DNA of 64,000 nucleotides from CBDFLD01 sp965249005 (GTDB taxonomy: Bacteria; Acidobacteriota; UBA6911), in the NCBI GenBank assembly GCA_965249005.1, contig CBDFLD010000021.1, positions 806,001-870,000 on the forward strand, given 5' to 3'. The notes beneath the pieces are model-generated. The model had not been told where the DNA came from. It saw only the letters and a list, made by a program, of their open reading frames with translations, and searched no databases. The stretch's first letter is position 1. Each line of letters begins with the position of its first letter. Of this stretch, positions 9,172-17,390 are shown piece by piece. Position numbers and translations under genes: made by a program.

Positions 9172-11955
9172 TTAAGCCCTCAGTCTCCGTGCAGCGGTGG
9201 AGCCTTCTTGCTCCCGTCGCTGCCTGCGGACAAAGATCATGACCCCCAGGACAAACACCGGAATAGGCGGCAGCAAGACCGCAAATGTCTTGATATTGCT
9301 TTGAATCCGCCGGATCTGAGCCTCCATGTCTTCCTTGGAGCTATTGGTTTTAGCCTGCTTCTGCGACTCGATATTAGCCTTGAGCACCTCGAACTTCCGG
9401 TTTTCCGCCTCCTGCAGGTTCCGCGCCATGATTTGCTTGGTCTGCGCATCGAGGTCCGGGCGTTGGCGAACCTCGTTGACCTTCTCATCCAGACGTCCCT
9501 GCGCTTCAGACAGAGCCTTTTCCGCCTCATCTTCTGCCTGCTTCTCCTCCTCTACGCGCTGCTCGATGAACTCCTGCGTCTGGCTCTCCACTCGCTCCAG
9601 GGTTCGATGCTTGATGCGCTTGTTCCGGAGAGAGATGAACGACTCGTCTCCTATCAGCACGTCCATGCAATTCAGAAAAAAGGTCACGTTGTCGAAATTT
9701 AGGTTCTCCGGTCCTCGCTCGCGGATCTCGAAGAACTGCTGGGAGATGAAGTCCAAATCGGCGACCACGATCAAATTGACCCCGTGCTCTCCGTGCTCCG
9801 GGGCAGAAGAATCATCCCCGGCGACTGTCTCCTCGTTCTTGGAAGCATCATCGGAAGCATCTTGCGCACCGCCGGCCGGATCGGTTGCGCTGCCTCCTTC
9901 CGCGTCATCGCCGTCGGCAGCACCGCTCCCGCCATGAATGTGCGCCGCCAACACGTAGTCGGCACCGTCGGGACGATGTGCAAGATTCTGGTTGAGCTGC
10001 ACTCCGAAGAAGTTTCTTTGGACCAGCTGGTAGAAGCTGAAGCGTCCCGAATTCGCTCCCGACCGCAGCAACGGGTCGAACCGGTACTTGCTCCCCGCTG
10101 CCTTGTCCAGGGTCCCCGGATACATCAGTACCAGTTCCTGAAGCTCGGAACTCGCTTTGTGGTCCTTCGTGAACGCCTCGTCGTTCTTGTTTCCCTCGCC
10201 CACGAAGACGACCTCCGGAGGGAGATGCGCCAAATCCGGATGCGGATTGTAGCTGTCCCAAATAATCTGGGATGTGTCCCACGCAACCCCGAGCTCTGTC
10301 AGCAACCGCTGAACGTCGCCTTTTTCTTTCGGGGGCGGACCTTGGTTCCTCGTGAAAGGATTCTGGTTTGCGCCGGAACGCTCCAAAGGCGCCAGCCCGA
10401 TATTCACCAGAGGCAATGGATCCACCAACAGGAGTGTGGGCTTGCCCGAAGACGCGTACTCCAACAGATAATCCATCTCTTCCTGTGACAAAGACGACGG
10501 CAACGCCACCAGCAGTCCATCCAGGTCCTCGGGGTACCTGGCGGTGGGAGGGACCTGCTGCACCTCGTATTGCTTTTTGAGCTCCTCCACCACGGGCCAC
10601 GCGGGCGTGCTCCGAAAGGTCTGAAAGTCCATGCCGCCAAATATCTTGGCTTCCGTATCGAGGACTCCGATCCTCTTACGGTCGGTTCTGGCGACTACCC
10701 GTATGCTCCGCGCCAGTTCGTACTCCGACGAGAGTCCCCGATCCATGAACGGAATGACCTGTTCCTCGGCCCCGCAGGTAAAAGCTACTCCAAGAAAAAC
10801 CGTCGAGAAGCCGCTCCGGGCACTGCCGAGATTCGGGATCTCCCTTGGGACAATCCCGAACTTCTCCCTCGCATCTCGCGCCGCTTCCGTATACGGCTCT
10901 GCTTCTTCGACGAGCACCTGGACCTTGGACCCGCCGATCGCGTCGAACTCACTCAGTGTACTGAGGAGATTGGCACGCGTCTGAACCAGCGGTTCCGGCA
11001 CATCCGGACTGACGAAAGCCTGGACGAAGACGGGGCGATCCTCCGATATCTGATTGATCAGAGCATACGTCTCAGGACTGAGTTTGTGTAATTGCTCCGC
11101 CGTCACATCGAGCCTCAGGCTGGCTCTTCCAACGATTGCGTTGAAACTGACAACGGCCACGACGAGGGCAACCACCCGGACCGCTTGATGCGCCCACATT
11201 GGATAGCCTTCCGCATCCTTGGGCCAGTGGCGCCGTTGAACCATCAGAACGTTGACATACAGCATCAGGCCGGTAGCGGAGATGAAATAGAGTATGCCCG
11301 AGACGCTCAAGATTCCCCGAGAAAAATCCCCGAAATGGCCGACCACCCCCAAGGGCTCCAACATCTCCCCAAAACCTGGGCTGATCAGCGTGCCCACACT
11401 ATCGATGAAGGCGAGAAAGCCGCAGAACAACGCTCCTAAAATAAATGCAATGGCCGTATTGGCCGTCAATAAAGAAGCCACCATCCCGATGGCGATCATT
11501 GCGGCCCCAATAAACCAGTAGCCGACGTAGTTGCTGAACATCACGCCCAGGTCCGGGCTACCCAGCCAAAAAAGCACCAGGATATGGCTCATTGAAAGGA
11601 GGAGGGAGGCACTGTAGATGCCCAGCGTGGCGATGAACTTACCCAGCACGACCTCCAGGCTCGTGGCGGGCATCGTCAGCAAGAGCTCGTCCGTCGCCTG
11701 TTCCTTTTCCGTCGACCACACGGCCATCGTCAACGCGGGCACAAAAAACACCAGCAGGTACGGGAAGAGGGCGTTCAGCTGGTCTAGATTGGCCAGATTG
11801 TTCATGAAGAAACGATCCGGCCAGAAAGCCGCCACGGCACTCAAGAAAATGAAGAGCGTGATGAAAACGTAGCCTGTGGGGTTGGTGAAGTACCGGCGGA
11901 GGTCACGCTTCACCAGAGCCCAGACGAATCCGAAATTGATATTCAGCGATATCAT
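9172..11955 (-). CDS. ABC-2 permease fused to GldG-like auxiliary domain
   Basis: This 927-residue fusion protein has an N-terminal ~240-residue ABC-2 permease with six hydrophobic helices ('VKRDLRRYFTNPTGYVFITLF' region onward, 'SFGMVAS'-like helices, 'ALFCGFLAFIDSV'). A further helix follows (~260-280). Then comes a periplasmic GldG-type domain with 'LSPETYALINQISEDRPVFVQAF' and 'RKRIGVLDTEAKIFGG'. A long charged coiled coil occupies ~800-890, and a C-terminal helix (LLPPIPVFVLGVMIFV) ends in Arg-rich residues. In Bacteroidetes GldF and GldG are separate; here they are one chain. Its start codon overlaps the stop of the ATPase gene (ATGA), so translation is coupled. Likely substrate unknown. 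Confidence 0.88.
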   Translation of the reverse strand: MISLNINFGFVWALVKRDLRRYFTNPTGYVFITLFIFLSAVAAFWPDRFFMNNLANLDQLNALFPYLLVFFVPALTMAVWSTEKEQATDELLLTMPATSLEVVLGKFIATLGIYSASLLLSMSHILVLFWLGSPDLGVMFSNYVGYWFIGAAMIAIGMVASLLTANTAIAFILGALFCGFLAFIDSVGTLISPGFGEMLEPLGVVGHFGDFSRGILSVSGILYFISATGLMLYVNVLMVQRRHWPKDAEGYPMWAHQAVRVVALVVAVVSFNAIVGRASLRLDVTAEQLHKLSPETYALINQISEDRPVFVQAFVSPDVPEPLVQTRANLLSTLSEFDAIGGSKVQVLVEEAEPYTEAARDAREKFGIVPREIPNLGSARSGFSTVFLGVAFTCGAEEQVIPFMDRGLSSEYELARSIRVVARTDRKRIGVLDTEAKIFGGMDFQTFRSTPAWPVVEELKKQYEVQQVPPTARYPEDLDGLLVALPSSLSQEEMDYLLEYASSGKPTLLLVDPLPLVNIGLAPLERSGANQNPFTRNQGPPPKEKGDVQRLLTELGVAWDTSQIIWDSYNPHPDLAHLPPEVVFVGEGNKNDEAFTKDHKASSELQELVLMYPGTLDKAAGSKYRFDPLLRSGANSGRFSFYQLVQRNFFGVQLNQNLAHRPDGADYVLAAHIHGGSGAADGDDAEGGSATDPAGGAQDASDDASKNEETVAGDDSSAPEHGEHGVNLIVVADLDFISQQFFEIRERGPENLNFDNVTFFLNCMDVLIGDESFISLRNKRIKHRTLERVESQTQEFIEQRVEEEKQAEDEAEKALSEAQGRLDEKVNEVRQRPDLDAQTKQIMARNLQEAENRKFEVLKANIESQKQAKTNSSKEDMEAQIRRIQSNIKTFAVLLPPIPVFVLGVMIFVRRQRREQEGSTAARRLRA

Positions 11956-12740
11956 GACTCCGCTCCCGATGTTTGGTGGTCAGACGTTCCCCCGGGCTGA
12001 GAAGCCGAGGCTCGACCGTAGTTTGTCATGCGATAGAACGGCTCCTCCAGCGAACCTTCCTGTTGAAGCTCGGCGGGTGTTCCATCGAATATCAAACGTC
12101 CTTCATTCACAAAAAGGACCCGGTCGGCTACCGCATTCACTTCTTGGAGAATGTGGGTTGAGATCAAGATCGTCTTGGTCTTGCCCAATTCCTGTATGTT
12201 CGTTCGGAACTCACGAATCTGGTTTGGGTCCAATCCAGCCGTAGGTTCGTCCATTACGAGAACCTCTGGATCGTGAAGAAGCGCCTGCGCCAGACCGACA
12301 CGCTGGCGATATCCCCGCGATAGCTTACCGACAGGCTTGTCCAGCACCTCTTGAATCGCGCAATGCTCGGTAACCCAAGACATGCGAGAACGGAGCGTCT
12401 CCTCACCCAGGCCCCGCGCTTCACCGAAGAAATCCAGAAGCTCCGACGGTGTCATATCCAAATAGAGAGGTCCATTTTCCGGAAGATATCCAAGTCGCTT
12501 CGAGGCCTCGATCCGGTCCCGGTGAACGTCCAAGCCGGCAATCTCCGCCTTGCCCCGGCTCGCAGCCAAAAATCCGGTGAGAATCCTCATGGTCGTCGAT
12601 TTACCTGCCCCATTGGGGCCGAGAAAGGCGACGATCTGTCCCTCAGGGATGGAAAAAGAAATTTCCTCGATGGCCACGAATGAGCCGTAATACTTGCTCA
12701 ATCCGCGGGCTTCGATCATCACGCGTGGCGAATCTGTCAT
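11952..12740 (-). CDS. ABC transporter ATP-binding protein (GldA-like)
   Basis: This is the nucleotide-binding subunit of the transporter. Walker A is GPNGAGKST, the signature is LSRGYRQRVGLAQAL, Walker B is VLVMDEPTAGLDP, and the switch histidine lies in 'LISTHILQEV'. Length (~262 residues) is usual for the family. The ATG at 12740 is chosen; a TTG four codons upstream (12752) is the alternative. It is the first gene of the three-gene operon and its stop overlaps the start of the permease-GldG fusion. The gene family also includes NatA/CcmA-like ATPases; the GldA-like label comes from the neighbours. Confidence 0.9.
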   Translation of the reverse strand: MTDSPRVMIEARGLSKYYGSFVAIEEISFSIPEGQIVAFLGPNGAGKSTTMRILTGFLAASRGKAEIAGLDVHRDRIEASKRLGYLPENGPLYLDMTPSELLDFFGEARGLGEETLRSRMSWVTEHCAIQEVLDKPVGKLSRGYRQRVGLAQALLHDPEVLVMDEPTAGLDPNQIREFRTNIQELGKTKTILISTHILQEVNAVADRVLFVNEGRLIFDGTPAELQQEGSLEEPFYRMTNYGRASASQPGGTSDHQTSGAES

Positions 12741-13198
12741 AGTCGAACCCAAACGAAAGAGGGCCGTTCCCGCAACAACAAACGAAACGACACTTGATCA
12801 ATAGTAGGAGATCCGCGCCACTGGCAGAGCACCAGGGTTCGCCGCATTGCTCAGTCGCTCGGCGCCCCATGGGCCCAGATCCATCCGCACCCGGCAAATT
12901 TCACAACCCGGTAGATACGTCACATCAAGCTCCGGGTTCCACGATCTGCGAGAGTCAGGCGAGGCACACTCCAATTAAAGGTCTAAGAATGTACACCAAA
13001 CGGGCCGCGGAAAAAAGGGCTTGCAGGCTGTTTGTCATCAGAGCCGCCGTCCCCCCCCACCGCAGACCCTCGCGCCAGTCGGTGCGAACCCACCGTGCTG
13101 GAAACGGCAAAACCATTGATCATGTCATCTTTACCCTCTATTCTTTAGAGAATCGAGCCATTCGTCACTCAACCTCGATGCACGGGACGGACCTGAAT
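12741..13198. other. Divergent intergenic region
   Basis: About 450 bases separate the minus-strand ABC operon from the plus-strand kinase. Open frames continue upstream of 13199 but look non-coding (Pro/Arg-rich, no domain). It presumably holds the promoters for both directions; I see no clear operator or RNA element. Confidence 0.4.
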
Positions 13199-15202
13199 AT
13201 GGAGAACAAAAACCCTCATCTGCCGGACGAGGTTAGCCTGACCGACGGCGGCAGGCTGTCTTTCCATTCCCGAATGAATGAGCTGGAAGATAAACTTCGA
13301 GAGAGCCTTCCCGATACAAAGGAAAGAGCCGACACGCTCAACGAATTCGCCTGGGAAATCTGGATCACCGACCCGGAGCGGGCGAGGAAATTGACCCAAG
13401 AAGGTCTGGAGCTTGCCGAGCGGATCAGCTACGACAGAGGGTTGGCTTTTGCCTGGCGCAACGTGGGGCTGGACTTGTATTTCCGGTCCGACGTCGAGCA
13501 AGCGCTCCACTATCAATCTAAGGCGTTGGCGTGGTTTGAAGCGCACGCCGACCGTGAGGGACTGGCCAGCGTGTACCTTGCGCTCGCTTACCTCCGCTGG
13601 GGCTTCGGCGATTTTCAGAAGGGCCTGGATTCCGGATTGAAAGCACTCGAGCTCTACCGGGAGATCCAAAAAGAAGAAGGCCAAGCGTGGGCGTTCAATG
13701 CATTGGGAGGGTTTTACTATGACCTCAATAACTATCGCGAGTCTCAGCAGTACTTCGAGCAAGCTCACGACCTGTTTCGAAAGGTTCAAAACGAGATCGG
13801 TATCGGGCGGGCACTCACTGGAATCGGCAACGCCTACCTGCAGATGAACAATCACCAAAGGGCTCTGGAATGCCAGAACACCAGTCTTCAAATTCACCAG
13901 GCCGCAGGAAACAAATTGGGAGAATCCCGGTCGTTGAACGATATCGGAGGCATATATCAGAGTCTTGGCCAATATGAAGAAGCGTTGAAGTATCTCGAAG
14001 CAAGCTTGGCCATCCGAGAGGAAATTGCCTACTCGCCAGGGGAAACGACCTCGCTGATGGACATCGGCGACATCTTCCTGAAGCAGCAGAGATACAAGGA
14101 GGCCCAGGATATCGTGTCGAGGGCGCTTGTTCTGTCCGAGAAGATCCGGGCCAAGCCAAAGATGTGCCGTGCTCACCGAATGATGTCGGTAGCATTCAAA
14201 CAGTCAGGACAGCTCGAGCGGGCGCTCGAGCACTACGAGCTGTTCCACAATCTCGAGGAAGAGGTGTTTCATGAGAAGGCCGACCGACGTATCCGGACGC
14301 TCGAGGCCGCCTACCAGATCGAAGCCTCCCAGAAGGAAGCAGAAATCGTCCGCCTCAAGAACGTGGAGCTGAGGGAAAAGAACAATACCCTGCAGAAAAC
14401 TGTACGGCAGTTGAATGCGGCCCAGGCCCAGCTGATTCATGCCGGCAAGATGGCTGCTCTAGGAAATCTCGTCGCGGGAATCGTACATGAGATCAACACT
14501 CCCATCGGCGCGATCCGGAGCTCATCGGATATCTATACCCGCGGCATCGCGCGCGTCGTCGATCTATTGCGGTCCGCTTGCCAGGGGGACAAGCTCGATG
14601 AGGACTTGCTGAACACGGCCATCGAGATACTAGAGCAAAACCACGGCACGATGAGCGATGCAACCGGCCGCGTCCAGGAAATACTCTACAGTCTGAAGAA
14701 GTTTGTGCGTCTGGACCAGGCGGCACTCACGAAAACAAACATCAACGACGACCTCGCCAGCATTCTCACCCTGTTGGGTCACCAGTTTAAAAAGGGAACC
14801 ACGGTCCAGAGGAGATTAGGGGCCATTCCCGAGATCTACTCCTACTCCGGAGAGTTGAATCAGGTGTTCATGAACCTGCTTCTCAATGCTGCTGAGGCGA
14901 CCGGCGAAGACGGAACAATCACGGTGGGGACTGCCGTGAACAACGGTCACATTGTGGTTACCATCGCCGATACGGGCAAGGGTATCCCGGACGAAAAGCT
15001 TGCCCAGCTGTTCGAACCCGGCTTTACGGAATCATCCGCTCGTGTGCGTATGAGAACGGGACTGTTCACAAGTTACAACATTATCCAGAAGCATCACGGT
15101 GATCTTCAGGTTAAGAGCGCGGCGGGCGAAGGCACCGTGTTCACAATCTTGCTTCCAGCGGATCTCGAATCTCGACCGCAATCCGATCAACCCAGCGCCT
15201 AG
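13199..15202 (+). CDS. Soluble TPR-containing histidine kinase
   Basis: About 667 residues from the ATG at 13199, which has GGACGG upstream; an ATG at 13178 is possible, and a still longer frame to 12794 looks non-coding. Residues ~30-350 are six to seven TPR units (for example 'AFNALGGFYYDLNNYRESQQYF' in parts and 'DIGGIYQSLGQYEEALKYLEAS'). A coiled-coil linker follows ('KEAEIVRLKNVELREKNNTL'). The kinase core has the H-box 'GIVHEINTP' with His ~430, the N-box 'NLLLNAAEATGE', and the G1-box 'DTGKGIPDEKLAQLFEPGF'. There is no membrane helix, so it senses in the cytoplasm, perhaps through a TPR partner. No response regulator is adjacent; the nearest, at 17-18 kb, has its own kinase. Confidence 0.88.
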   Translation: MENKNPHLPDEVSLTDGGRLSFHSRMNELEDKLRESLPDTKERADTLNEFAWEIWITDPERARKLTQEGLELAERISYDRGLAFAWRNVGLDLYFRSDVEQALHYQSKALAWFEAHADREGLASVYLALAYLRWGFGDFQKGLDSGLKALELYREIQKEEGQAWAFNALGGFYYDLNNYRESQQYFEQAHDLFRKVQNEIGIGRALTGIGNAYLQMNNHQRALECQNTSLQIHQAAGNKLGESRSLNDIGGIYQSLGQYEEALKYLEASLAIREEIAYSPGETTSLMDIGDIFLKQQRYKEAQDIVSRALVLSEKIRAKPKMCRAHRMMSVAFKQSGQLERALEHYELFHNLEEEVFHEKADRRIRTLEAAYQIEASQKEAEIVRLKNVELREKNNTLQKTVRQLNAAQAQLIHAGKMAALGNLVAGIVHEINTPIGAIRSSSDIYTRGIARVVDLLRSACQGDKLDEDLLNTAIEILEQNHGTMSDATGRVQEILYSLKKFVRLDQAALTKTNINDDLASILTLLGHQFKKGTTVQRRLGAIPEIYSYSGELNQVFMNLLLNAAEATGEDGTITVGTAVNNGHIVVTIADTGKGIPDEKLAQLFEPGFTESSARVRMRTGLFTSYNIIQKHHGDLQVKSAAGEGTVFTILLPADLESRPQSDQPSA

Positions 15203-15231
15203 ATGCGGGCGGAACCAATCGATCGGACCAC

Positions 15232-15921
15232 TCAAGAGACACACGAAATCGGATCAGGGACGAGTTCGGCCTCGAGATCGTCGAGGAGCTTCGCGACTTC
15301 CGCGCCGAAGACGGCCGCAATGGTTTGGCGCATGACCTGATACACGGACTTGGGCTCTGTCCCGTACGCACAGGAATAGCTCCGGAAATCGTCCGAGAGG
15401 CAGATCCCTTCGCTATCGAAACTCAACGGGTACAGAGTGCATACGACCGGCTTGATCCATCCCGGATCCCAACCGTGCTGGACGGCGGCAAGGTGGAGCG
15501 CGCATCCGCGTTGATCGTGTTGAAGAAACACACAGCCGCTCGACTCTTCGTCGCCGGCAACCGCGGTGCGGACAACCACTCCCGACGGGAAAAGATCGTC
15601 CTCTTCGGGTTCGGAATCGTCAAACCACAGCTTGGGATCCTGGAAGGTGGCATCCAGGATCGGACGGATCTCGTCCGAGTGGAGAAGGATCCGGTCGCGC
15701 TCGAACAGATCGACGTCCACACCGTACTGACAGCAGGCATCCAGGTTCACTTGCTGGCTGCCATCGCTGCATCGGCATTGGTGGCTGAGGCAATCGGAAA
15801 CAAAAGGAGCAAAAAAAATCTCCCTTTCGATCCGGCGGATTTGCGCGTGCGGGACGCGCAGGTAACGGCTCGCCGCAAGTCCGCTGGACTGCGGCACCGG
15901 ATGGAGCTGAACAAGGCTCAT
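15232..15921 (-). CDS. DUF3109 / YkgJ-like cysteine-cluster protein
   Basis: This 229-residue protein has cysteine groups matching the DUF3109 and zinc/iron-chelating families: 'CLSHQCRC', 'LDACCQYGVDV', 'GCALH', 'KPVVCTLYPLSF', and 'SYSCAYGTE'. Such proteins bind a metal or Fe-S cluster; the reaction is unknown. It converges with the TPR kinase gene (gap 29 bases) and lies downstream of bacterioferritin, 137 bases away, so it may be the last gene of an iron-related transcript. I see no signal peptide. Confidence 0.75.
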   Translation of the reverse strand: MSLVQLHPVPQSSGLAASRYLRVPHAQIRRIEREIFFAPFVSDCLSHQCRCSDGSQQVNLDACCQYGVDVDLFERDRILLHSDEIRPILDATFQDPKLWFDDSEPEEDDLFPSGVVVRTAVAGDEESSGCVFLQHDQRGCALHLAAVQHGWDPGWIKPVVCTLYPLSFDSEGICLSDDFRSYSCAYGTEPKSVYQVMRQTIAAVFGAEVAKLLDDLEAELVPDPISCVS

Positions 15922-16057
15922 GGATCGCGCCGCCCGGTCGACTTCACCTTGCAGACACCGGCGCCTGCCGGGCCATGGTCTCTCTGCGCCTTGGCAAACC
16001 CTCGCTGCTCCAGGGCGTTGGCGGAACGGACTGTTGGAAGGCTCATCCTGGCAACAG

Positions 16058-16528
16058 TCAACCGTGCATCTGCTCCGATAGGTACCGCTCCTTGCCTACT
16101 TCCTCGACAATGTGAAGCTGGCCCTCGATCCAATCCGCACTTTCTTCCTCACCCTTGAGAATTCGTTCCAGGAGTTCCCGGCTGCCATTGTCCTTCTGGT
16201 CACGACACAGACCGACGCCACGATTGAGCAATTCGATTGCACCGCTCTCGAGGTCGAGGTCCAATCGGTGCTGCTCGACCGGGTCCTCTCCCACGCGCAC
16301 CGGATTGAGCCGTTGCATGTTGGGCAAACCATCGAGGTAAAGGATTCTCTGGATAATCTCGTCCGCATCCTTCATCTCCTCGAGTGCATCCTGCCGCTTC
16401 CTCGCGGCCAGCTTTTCATATCCCCAATTGGCGCACATCCTCGAGTGAATAAAGTATTGGTTGATTGCAGTCAGCTCGTTCGTAAGGACGCCGTTCAGAA
16501 TCTCGATGACCTTCTTGTCTCCACGCAT
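16058..16528 (-). CDS. bfr: Bacterioferritin lacking both ferroxidase histidines
   Basis: This 156-residue four-helix ferritin aligns with E. coli Bfr with almost no gaps, so residue numbers correspond. The haem-ligand Met52 is kept (EEMKDAD), as are ferroxidase ligands Glu18 (NELTAINQYF), Glu51, Glu94 (DLESGA) and Glu127. The two ferroxidase histidines are replaced: His54 by Asp and His130 by Ser (EEESADW). The protein should still form a haem-bearing cage subunit, but its di-iron site is altered. Subunits like this occur in organisms with two Bfr types; no second bfr is in the window. The start is supported by GGAGG six bases upstream. It lies 188 bases downstream of bfd. Confidence 0.92.
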   Translation of the reverse strand: MRGDKKVIEILNGVLTNELTAINQYFIHSRMCANWGYEKLAARKRQDALEEMKDADEIIQRILYLDGLPNMQRLNPVRVGEDPVEQHRLDLDLESGAIELLNRGVGLCRDQKDNGSRELLERILKGEEESADWIEGQLHIVEEVGKERYLSEQMHG

Positions 16529-16716
16529 GCAGTGCCTCCAAAAAAAGATTCCCGTATATTAAGCCCAGTGAACGAAAGTCGCAAGGCGATACAGGATGTC
16601 CCAGCGGGGCAATCGCAAAGAGCCCGGCAATTCACTGCTGGGGTTGCGAAACCCGATGCGCAATTTGAAAGGAATGAGCGAGGGTTAGGTGATGATTTTG
16701 CGAATAGCTCGGCAAA

Positions 16717-16953
16717 TTACTGCTGGGAGGGGTTGGGAATCAGATCACGGACAGGCCACAGGCGAAAACGGATGCGGCCTGGCCTCGGCCGTGGCTGTTC
16801 TTCCAAAAGGATCTGATGAATCGTCGCTCGACATCCACCGCATTCGGTCCCGGCGGCACATTCTCGAGCAATCTGGCGCAGCTCTCCCTTTCCCTCTCGC
16901 ACCATTTTTCGGATCTCGGAGTCGCGAGTTCCTGTGCACTGACAGACAATCAT
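16717..16953 (-). CDS. bfd: Bacterioferritin-associated ferredoxin
   Basis: This 78-residue protein has [2Fe-2S] cysteines at 4, 6, 38 and 41 (MIVCQC... and ECGGC), exactly the Bfd spacing. Bfd docks on bacterioferritin and reduces the core through the haem so that iron is released. The ATG at 16953 is preferred because it places the cysteines at the family positions and has AGAAG upstream; the frame is open to 17043, but the added residues are not Bfd-like. The tail beyond ~54 is Arg/Pro-rich. The gene precedes bfr in the same direction, with a palindrome at 17057-17073 in its upstream region. Confidence 0.88.
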   Translation of the reverse strand: MIVCQCTGTRDSEIRKMVREGKGELRQIARECAAGTECGGCRATIHQILLEEQPRPRPGRIRFRLWPVRDLIPNPSQQ

Positions 16954-17043
16954 TTCTACTTCTCGTGGAACCGTTTTTAATTCTGGGGCGCCAGCGCGAC
17001 CCTTCCGGGTATCGATACCTACTATCGTCCCCCGGTAATTCAA

Positions 17044-17073
17044 ACATTAGCATAAATTGAAATACAATTTCAA
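17044..17073 (-). promoter_or_regulatory. Candidate bfd promoter with overlapping 7-3-7 palindrome
   Basis: The palindrome TTGAAAT-ACA-ATTTCAA lies at 17057-17073. On the minus strand, TTGAAA (17073-17068) followed after 18 bases by TAATGT (17049-17044) resembles a sigma-70 promoter, so the palindrome overlaps the -35 region. This layout suits an iron- or redox-responsive repressor. The sequence is not a clear Fur box, and the regulator is unknown. Confidence 0.45.
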
Positions 17074-17126
17074 GATCAAAAACCCAACCGAGGCTAATTA
17101 CTGGTAAGTCTTCATTTTAATGTTAT

Positions 17127-17390
17127 TTATCCTCTACGTTGGCGTATCGCCTGGAGGTCAATTCCAAGGATATGACACTTCTTGTAAAGGTGACTCCGCT
17201 CCAGCCCGAGAACCCTGGCCACTTCTGTCATTCTGCACTGATGGCGCTGGAGCTCTACGGTGATCACGGTTCGTTCAAAACTCGTAATCCGTTCTGCTAG
17301 AGTCCCCGAGGGGGTCTCTCTCGCCTGATCGGAATCAGGAAGCGCGGAGTCGACGGCCTGCAAACCAATCTCGAATTCGCTCAGCAGCAT
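17127..17390 (-). CDS. Separated Fis-type DNA-binding segment of the NtrC-family regulator
   Basis: This 87-residue frame begins at an ATG that overlaps the stop of the upstream regulator (TAATG). It contains the end of the AAA+ helical subdomain (LMLLSEFE), a linker, and a Fis-type helix-turn-helix 'RMTEVARVLGLERSHLYKKCHILGI'. In normal NtrC-family proteins 'NVVERLMLLS' is continuous, so this is the missing C-terminus of the gene at 17390-18487. Alone it could be made by translational reinitiation; otherwise the pair is one frameshifted gene. The protein-level identity is clear; its status as an independent gene is doubtful. Confidence 0.7.
   Translation of the reverse strand: MLLSEFEIGLQAVDSALPDSDQARETPSGTLAERITSFERTVITVELQRHQCRMTEVARVLGLERSHLYKKCHILGIDLQAIRQRRG

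Noticed and set aside
16954..17043. Longer start for bfd at 17043
   Set aside because: The extra residues do not resemble Bfd, and the ATG at 16953 puts the four cysteines at their canonical positions 4, 6, 38 and 41.
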